A stretch of 64,000 nt of DNA from Capitella teleta (taxonomy: Eukaryota; Annelida; Polychaeta; Capitellidae). The DNA is taken from NCBI GenBank assembly GCA_000328365.1, contig KB305197.1, positions 88,809 to 152,808 on the forward strand, in the 5' to 3' direction. A program made the position numbers and the translations under genes. Each line of letters starts with the position of its first letter. Positions within the stretch are counted from its first letter, which is position 1. A model generated the notes under the pieces. It was not told the origin of the DNA, did no database searches, and saw only the letters and a list, made by a program, of their open reading frames with translations. This document shows, piece after piece, positions 63,906 to 64,000 of this stretch.

Positions 63906-64000
63906 ATTTATATTAATAGTTATGTGTTGCTCGAGTAATAATTATAATAATCATTAATTCATTACCATAAAAGTAATTAATATAATAGACCTTTTAATAG

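Overview
The window is animal nuclear DNA. It is AT-rich and intron-bearing, with long gene-poor stretches, many A/T homopolymer runs, DNA-transposon remnants and a tRNA-derived SINE. Gene content (a Ras-dva GTPase, a MINDY4B-type pseudo-deubiquitinase and secreted chitin-binding/C1q proteins) points to a marine invertebrate, possibly a deuterostome such as an echinoderm; I cannot fix the species. No bacterial features, CRISPR arrays or convincing LTR or virus-derived elements were seen.

Layout. 1-17 kb: no supported gene. It holds a 100-bp tandem duplication (4.4 kb), twin palindromes (4.9 kb) and a 1.7-kb degenerate tandem array built on GGTAC/TTGAACC half-sites (9.5-11.1 kb). 17.3-18.1 kb, minus strand: a Ras-dva small GTPase with its coding region in one exon, a 5'UTR intron and a TATA box. 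20.6-28.1 kb: repeat-rich, with one copy of a repeat that recurs at 57 kb, a decaying array of tRNA-Asn(GTT)-like units, a pogo/Tigger-like element with a SINE and a gap inside, and a short TIR element. 30.3-32.6 kb and 38.2-40.2 kb, plus strand: two tandem paralogues with the same four-exon layout, encoding signal peptide + peritrophin-A chitin-binding domain + Thr/Ser/Pro linker + three C1q-like domains. Between them lies an indel-free array of 37 heptanucleotides. 41.7-45.0 kb: a 3.3-kb transposon-like element with ~330-bp terminal inverted repeats and a 9-bp target-site duplication, holding a 28-bp minisatellite and a 985-base gap. 46.5-49.3 kb, plus strand: a ten-exon MINDY4B-like gene that I assembled by splice signals and family alignment (375 aa); its catalytic Cys and His positions are substituted. 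49.3-64 kb: mainly intergenic repeats, a probable transmembrane exon (60.0 kb, minus) and two probable 3' exons of an unrecognised gene (63.4-63.7 kb, minus).

The genes do not form one pathway. The two chitin-binding/C1q paralogues are the most interesting unit: their architecture suggests secreted lectin-like or opsonin-like proteins tethered to chitin-containing mucus or cuticle, in concept like the V-region chitin-binding proteins of protochordates but with C1q in place of V domains. All exon models come from reading the sequence by eye and have no transcript support.
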